Shown here piece after piece: positions 57,831-64,000 of a stretch of 64,000 nt of DNA (position 1 is its first letter; each line of letters starts with the position of its first letter). The stretch comes from Vitellaria paradoxa. Lineage: Eukaryota > Streptophyta > Magnoliopsida > Ericales > Sapotaceae. A model generated the notes under the pieces. It did not search any database, was not told the DNA's origin, and worked only from the letters and a program-made list of their open reading frames with translations. The translations under genes and the position numbers were made by a program. Where the stretch lies: assembly GCA_019916065.1 (NCBI GenBank), contig CM034237.1:26975783-27039782 (forward strand), written 5' to 3'.

Positions 57831-58149
57831 TATCATTTAGGAAATGAACTCAGCTCAAATTAAGAACATGGTTCCTATTCATGATGATTCAATCTATGTG
57901 CCCAGAAGACTAGTGTGATATGAACAATGCAGTTGATATGATCAATTATGTCATGGGCATGTTAAATATGATGACAACTTATATTCTATTATGGATAGCA
58001 GTTTAAGGATTCATGTCAGATATGTCTAAGGGAAGTCATGACTTTAGAAATCATCTACGCAGCCAATCTTAAGTCATTCCAAATCTCTGGAGCCTTGCTC
58101 ACTCAAGTGAATACTTTGGATTGGGAAGCATTTGATTTCTAAGTCTGTG

Positions 58150-58720
58150 TCGACCTTAGTGGGTGTGCGTTTGCATGTTCAAATGTGTTCTAGCATGTCA
58201 AGATATTTACAGTATGGTGCGTGTCATGTCACAGCATGTGCTAGCATGATAAATGATGTACTAATATGTCAAGGCATGTGCTAATATATCAAAACATGAT
58301 GTATGGCATGTCATAGCATGTTCTAGCATAGTGAATGATGTCCTAGTATGTTATACTATGATGTGGGATGGTGATTAACCATGGTAGCATGAAATAACAT
58401 GACAATATAACATACTAGCATGGCATAGCATGGCAGGACATGATATAACATGGCATAGTAGGGCAATATAGCATGTTTGCATGATATATGATGATATTGA
58501 CATGATATAATAGGGTAAAGATGACATGGCATGATAAACATGATGTTATGCATGTAAAGATGACCGCATGATAAATATGATGTTATACATAACCTAGCAT
58601 GGTAATGTTATGTTATGACATGGTATGGAATGGTGAACATGGTATAGCATGATATAATGATATTACAGCATGGTATGGCATGTTAGTATGATGTGGGCAT
58701 GTCATTTGTATGATGTCTGG
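58150..58720 (+). repeat. CATG-rich degenerate short repeat block
   Basis: Dozens of words of the form GCATGNNNTAGCATG, ATGATATAGCATGG and CATGTCATAGCATG over about 570 bases, with no constant period. Open frames on the minus strand here, rich in H, C and Y, are by-products of the repeat. Confidence 0.5.
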
Positions 58721-59128
58721 AATTTTACAAAATTTACCTCGGGCAAATCTAGTCAATATTATATATTGCGTACAACTCGGTCTTGAATTATGATCCATAT
58801 ACCTCTCATTGACAAAGAATTTTATTTACACAATTAAAAATATTCTATTCTAATTATGTAAATAATTTGAATTAAAAAAATAAAATAATAAATTTTCAGA
58901 GAGAAAATTATACCGATGCTGGCTTTTTCTAGAGAGAGAAGCTCTAAAGGGCCTTGAGCATCAAGTGTTGAATGAATGGATGTTTGATTTGAAAATGAAT
59001 GATTGGATGTTTGACAAAATGTGTGACTCACTAGTGCGGTAAAATGACTGTTTGTGCACTTTTGAAAACATCACTTTGTGAGTGACCTTACTATTGAAGT
59101 GTTTAAGAAGGTATTAACCATGTTTGCG

Positions 59129-59314
59129 ATTTTATCAAGAGATCTAGTCACTGAACATGTTTTCTATACTCTCAAGGGTTTCTTTGCTTCAGGAGCTTTT
59201 GGATAAATAGACTATTATCAATTTTATCAAGAGATCTAGTTAATGAATGTGTTTTCTATTCCCTCAAGGGTTTCTTTGCTTCAGGAGCTTTTGGATTAAT
59301 AGATTATTATCAAT
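59129..59314 (+). repeat. 92-bp tandem duplication
   Basis: Two adjacent copies (59129-59220 and 59221-59314), each running from ATTTTATCAAGAGATCTAG to ATTATTATCAATT-type sequence. They differ at a handful of positions. A simple local duplication. Confidence 0.82.
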
Positions 59315-60371
59315 TGATATGTTTTATGGGTTCGAAAGAAGGAACTGGCCCTAGCTTATGAGAGCTCTCCGACAAGTAATCATTACCAATCGAAAAGGAC
59401 TTTAATTTTGGTTGTAATGTAGTCCTAGTTTTAGGATTTGAATAAAAGTGGAGGAATGTAAAAGCTCAAAATCCTATTTATACTTGGGGTAAAATATACC
59501 GAGGATCATATGCAAGGTCTTTTACTTGGGCGTGCATTCTTTGCCTTGAGAATTTGTCCTTCTATCTTGGGGAACGCTTCGAGTGCCTTCAATGGTTGTA
59601 TTTGAAAAAAGCTATCAGCTTTAATCCAAGAGGTCTTTATTTAGATTGTAACGTAGGCTTGGATGAGGGATATAGAGTTGAAGGATATTTAGGGCTTAAA
59701 TTATTTTTTTGGGGTTAAATAATCCCAAGGTCATGTGATTCTTCATTTGATGAGCTGGTGTATTGTGTTATTCTTAACGATTAAGGGCTAATGCTTGGTC
59801 ATTACTTTCTTTGCATTTTTGTTATTCTTAACGATTAAGAGCTAGTGCTTGGTCATTACTTATTTTCCTCTTGAGATTCTTGAGTCTTTGATGATGTTTG
59901 TGCTTCTGCTTTGGTTTTACTTTAATTCTATTTTTTTCTTGATTTCATCCTTTAGACTTGGGGCTTCTTTCTTTTTTTGTATTGATCTTAGCTCCTTTTC
60001 TTGCATTTAGCTCTTTACTATTTTCTTCCATTACCCTAGTATGGGGGATGACCTTTGGGGCTTTATTGTAAAAGAATATGAATTAGCTCAAAGGGCTTTA
60101 CAAATGGTTTTAATTGGCCGAATCTAAAGATAGCAGAACTGAATGCCTCTCTTTATTTTGAGTTTGATCACTTTGTTCAAATAAACCACTTATGGGTTGT
60201 ATTAACGCTTATTCTGAGTTGTCTTCGAATTATTCGGATGAAGTAATGACTTTGACATGGTTGGACAAGATGACGACTTGTGATGATGAGGGATGCCCCT
60301 GATGTCTGAGCTGCTCACTTGCCTACCCCAGTGTGGGGGTTAATCAAAGGTAGGGTTTAATGAAAAAGAAT

Positions 60372-60372
60372 A

Positions 60373-60418
<46 letters not shown>
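60372..60418 (+). repeat. (TTA)n microsatellite
   Basis: About 15 uninterrupted trinucleotide units ending at 60418. Confidence 0.92.
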
Positions 60419-60790
60419 GGCTTAAAGGGCTCGACAATGGATAATCCTAATCTACTAAGGATAGCTAAAATGATGGCCTTTAGTCATTTGATTTTAGAGA
60501 CTTAGTCTCTTGAGCTCTTAATATTGCTAAGGGCACGGTTGTCCTGGGAATTTTGGTTTGTAAAAAAATAGACTAAGGGCTTAAAATTTTGAATGCTTCT
60601 GGTCATATTGAATCTGTTCTATTAATCTGTCAACCTCTAGGTTGCATTAACGACCACTTTTAAGGGATAGAAAACGCCCTAAGTGGTTTAATCTCTTAAA
60701 GGTGGTGATCGAACCTATTTTGGTTGCTTACGTATCTTGATGGTTCGAGAATCAGGTCGCCCGTAGTTTTGGTAATATTAGGATTACCTA

Positions 60791-61499
60791 ATTGAACACT
60801 TGAAGTGTAGGTCATTCAATTATGTTAAAATTTGTTAGTATTTGGCAATGATTCTAACAAACTAATTTATCACAAAGAATATTTAGTGAAAATGATTGAA
60901 TGTTTTGAAAGGTTTAAAAATTCTATAGGAAATTGTATGGTTGCAGGTTCAAAATTGCATAAGGGTGTGATGTTTATTTTTGAAAGATAAAATGCCAACT
61001 TCACACGACTGATGGAGATGGGTGTTAGCTTAGCATGAAAATGAGTTGACTAAGTGATGTGACACTACTCTGACTAGCGAAATATCATGAGTGTGAGATG
61101 ACACTATGTAAGTGGTAGGAGGGACTTTAGGTTTCCCTCAAGTGCTAGATGAATTCGAAAGGGAATGCCCCTAGTCTAAGGTGTTTTTAGAATGTAAGTG
61201 TAGTGCACGTAGTGTGACTGTGTTGGTTTTAAGTATTGAATTTGCATAACTGGTGATATGCCAATTTAATGTAAGGTCTCGTGATTAAAATGTCTCAAGA
61301 ATGGGGTGCCTGCTTTTGTTAGTAATTTGAAAACTGGGGGTGGTATTGTGTTATGTTCAAAATTGTGAGTTAGTGAATTATCGCTATGGAAGATGTTAAT
61401 GATCTAAGTGTGATGTTACTAAACTGTGTTTGTTGTCATGTCGTTATATTTGAGATCTTGAATTCCTGAAAAGTGAATGGAATAAAAAGAATTTTGAAA
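60791..61499. other. Unassigned AT-rich stretch
   Basis: No gene, repeat structure or terminal motif recognised. Loose similarity between 60960-61040 and 56260-56370 (TTTTTGAAAGAT followed by GACT words) may mean both are copies of one repeat, but this is weak. Confidence 0.3.
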
Positions 61500-62828
61500 A
61501 TAACATGCACATTAGTATTTATATTTCAAAACTTAATATGTATAAGAAATTGAAAAAGAAAGCAAAAGGGTCGGGCTTTAGCATGCCCTTTTTATTGAAG
61601 CTTGAGGTTTCTGGCAATTTTCCTAGAAATTGGTTACTTGAAGCAACGACTTTAACTATTCCATCTGGTATGGGAAAGAGGTCTGCATTGCTATCCATTG
61701 AGCCCCTTTGATATGGTTGCTATGAAGTCATCAAGGACTTATTCTTCTATGTAAAAGAGGGAAGGAGAAAATAACTTTGGTGGTCTTAGGAAGCATATTA
61801 TGTTCTTTCTCAAGCATTGTCTGGCGATCTTGGTCTTTATGGCTTTGATCTTTGGAAGAGGAAAACTATTTTCCTTTATCTAGAGAATGGTTTTAGCACT
61901 GACGACCTTAATGATGTGCTCATTGTCAGGATGGGATCCCCAATGAGATTTCCATCTTTTAGGCTCAAAAGTAATGTCCTATCCTGTTGCTGGTATGGTT
62001 ATTGGAGGATACACTACCTTTTCTCTTCCTTTCTTACAAAAGTATGTGGGGAAAATGGTGAACATTTCGTGATAAACACGTAAGTTTAGGTTCAGAGCCT
62101 CTTTCTCTACTCTTTCAACCCATTTTTCTTCCTCCCAATGGTTGAGCTTTGCTCCAATTTCTAAACTTAGGATCCTTCTTTTAAATTCTAGAGGCTCGGT
62201 CCAGCCTTACTGGTCTTTGCCTGGCCCTTTATCTCAGTTGAACCTCATTCGCTTGCAGACTTTTCAAGCTGGGAGATTTTTGCCCTTTTTCTCTTGTACT
62301 GAGCAGGGTAGCCTTATGCATTTAGTTATTCAATGTCGGTATCAAACATTGGTTTATGGATGAAGCTGTTGATCTTTGATGTTAACTGTAAAGCATGAGC
62401 TGGATCAATTGGAGGTGAATTCCTAAAAGTGAAGGAGCTAGTGCTTCCTTGTGATGACTCAAGGGTAGAAAAGGTGTATTTCTCCCAAATCTTTGTCGAG
62501 GTTGGCTTGTTGCCTTTAGTTCTATAGTTCAATTGATAAGGGGAGAAGAGCAGCTCATCATGGCTTGATTGATTTTCCAGAATGGTCAGGTAACATCCTC
62601 CCAAGTAATAGAATACCTTAGGCTAGGAGGGGGATCTATAGAAGGTGGATCTGAGGATTCTAGCTTTGTACTAGTCTTCATCATCTCTGGATAGTCAGAG
62701 AGAAATGTTGGTTGATATGGAATGAAGATGGCATTGAGAGTTGGGAGTGACAATAGTTGACTCTTGCCTTCTAACGTAGCTATGATAGATGCTTGGGTTC
62801 TGACAATATTAAGTGCTTTGGATGAAAA
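61500..62828 (-). pseudogene. Unrecognised decayed protein-coding remnant
   Basis: Minus strand, readable in three frames. First: SSKALNIVRTQASIIATLEG, SLPTLNAIFIPYQPTFLSDY, PPPSLRYSITWEDVT (62586-62828). Second: DELLFSPYQLNYRTKGNKP, STKIWEKYTFSTLESSQG, NSPPIDPAHALQLTSKINSF (62326-62604). After a stretch of stops: TLLLSLKDGNLIGDPILTMS near 61920-61990. Composition and codon pattern look like a real protein. I cannot name the family. A structural or movement-type protein of a retroelement, or of an old endogenous pararetrovirus, is possible (inference). It is clearly broken by stops and frame changes. Confidence 0.35.
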
Positions 62829-64000
62829 TGTCATGTCCCCGATCCCTAATCTAGTGTTGATAGAGGATTGATGAGCCGAGCGAATTGTAGCAATGGTACT
62901 TGTTATGAAAATGAGAGTTTATTAAAATGATTTTGAATAAAATTTTATTTGATTTTATTTATGAGGTCATCCTTGTTGGTGAGGGAAAGAATGATAATGT
63001 GATTTGAATTATATGCAAAGAGATTGTCACTAAAATCCTCGTTTTATTACCTTTTCTTGTTCAAATTTGTTATTGGAAGGATTTTTCAAATAAATGAATT
63101 AAATGACTTGAAATGAGTATTCACTTTATAAAATGTTGTGAATATTTTTACATTGAAAAATAAAAATAAAAATCCTATCTACTCTTTGAGTCTTCAGATC
63201 TTCATTGCTGATCTTCAAATATTTTGCTGGGAAAAACTTCCTTTTTATTTAAATGGGTGCCCTTTTATTGACCCAGCTGAGTTTTTGTATTTGCATATTC
63301 CAATTCATATATATTAGAATTTTGATAGGGTTTCGAGTTGAAACTTTGACGATTTTCTACTTATGGGGTTTGTTGATAATCTTGCCTTAAATCCGATAGA
63401 GTTTTAAGTTGAAACTGTTGCAGATTTTCGGTAAGATTTTGAAAAAATTGCAAATCTGGATAGAAATTTGGAGAAACTCTAGCTTGGGATTTCTATCCAA
63501 AATCTGGCAGAGTTTCAGGTTGAAACTGTGACTAGATTTGAAGATGGAAAGTCTAGGGAGTATTTCTTAAGATTTCTACCTAGATTTAGAGATTCTACCA
63601 AATCTATAACTCAAATCTAACAGAGTTTTAGACTGAAACTTTTGACAATTTTGAGATGGGATATAATAAAATCCAGGTTTGAACTGGGATTTGTATTGAC
63701 TTGGACTCGGTAGGTAAATTAGGACAAACTTGGACTTGAGTGGCAATCTCCTTATTTTATTTAAAAGGGTGAATCTAAAGGTTCACCGTGCATAAATGAA
63801 TGGTTTATTTGGGACTGGGTCCCTTAGACAAGAATGGGTAGGCTTTATTGCAATGTAAAGACAACAATAAGTTGTCTTCTCCAATGTGTAAATGTATGTA
63901 AATGTAATCACAAAGAACAAACGATTAGAACTGTCCTCTCTAGTGTTCCTACAAAAATTGGGTTCTGCAAGATTCTAATGGCTTGACTACATGTGACATG
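62829..64000 (+). repeat. Possible start of a large LTR running off the window
   Basis: TGTCATGTCCCCGATCC at 62829 resembles the start of the solo LTR at 9696 (TGTCACGCCC) and cuts into the minus-strand coding remnant just described. The rest to 64000 is non-coding, with a loosely repeated phrase (AGAGTTTTAAGTTGAAACTG type) at about 63325-63645. The other end is outside the window, so the call is tentative. Confidence 0.22.

Larger units (their letters stand above)
56091..60790. other. Long non-coding repeat-like region, possibly Tat-lineage LTR or UTR
   Basis: No coding motifs. GGAGTTGCCACCTGACA near 56187 and TTGCTTACGTATCTTGATGG plus GGTCGCCCGTAGTT near 60727-60773 resemble phrases I associate with Tat/Ogre/Retand-type LTRs and UTRs of many dicots. 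That link is from memory and weak. Ends and target duplications were not found. It includes the repeat blocks listed separately. Confidence 0.3.

Noticed and set aside
58356..58798. Cysteine/histidine-rich open frames suggesting a zinc protein or toxin-like peptide
   Set aside because: By-product of the CATG repeat read in one frame. No stable motif spacing.
1..64000. A novel multi-gene functional system (defence, biosynthetic cluster or similar)
   Set aside because: All recognisable coding text is retroelement or transposon derived, or the single APC4 fragment, and nearly all of it is interrupted by stops. Nothing supports cooperating host genes.

Overview
The window is nuclear DNA from a flowering plant, most likely a eudicot with a large, repeat-rich genome. 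It is AT-rich, and I find no intact host gene, rRNA, tRNA, CRISPR array or bacterial-style operon. Almost every stretch I can identify belongs to an LTR retrotransposon, a solo LTR or a decayed DNA transposon. The coding regions are broken by stops and frameshifts. Domain identities come from reading translated motifs by eye, without any database search.

Layout. (1) 1-801 and 21992-23345 are the flanks and 3' untranslated part of an old Athila-like Ty3/gypsy element (E). (2) Athila-like element A (+ strand, 807-21986, 5-bp duplication GTACT) is inserted in E. Inside A is a solo LTR (9696-17649, duplication TAGTA), and inside that is a complete Ty1/copia element on the minus strand (11444-16697, duplication GTTTC). 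(3) 23346-24484 includes two exons of the host gene for anaphase-promoting complex subunit 4 (APC4), with the intron between them kept. (4) Athila-like element B (minus strand, to 40505) has a normal 5' LTR. Its 3' LTR is rearranged and interrupted by a solo LTR (25265-26925), and another solo LTR (31271-32734) sits in its interior. (5) 40506-41505 is a truncated LTR of an A-like family. (6) Athila-like element C (minus, 41506-48372) lacks gag and protease. (7) 48373-52340 is a CACTA (En/Spm) transposon remnant. (8) A chromovirus-like pol (minus, 52345 to about 56090) is split by an A-family solo LTR (52821-54303). (9) 56091-64000 is mostly unassigned repeat-like DNA, with tandem and interspersed simple repeats and one unrecognised minus-strand coding remnant (61500-62828).

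The Athila-like elements share one plan: LTR, tRNA-type primer site, gag, pol (protease, RT, RNase H, integrase), a spacer, ORF3 (the non-pol protein in the env-like position), a small acidic ORF, a long 3' UTR with a conserved hairpin and G tracts, polypurine tract, LTR. Points that stand out: a palindrome forming the first 25 bp of the LTR; GC-rich inverted motifs shared by each family's LTR and its pol-ORF3 spacer; replacement of the integrase DDE glutamate by lysine in three different elements; and the APC4 fragment. I found no evidence for a new defence or biosynthetic system.
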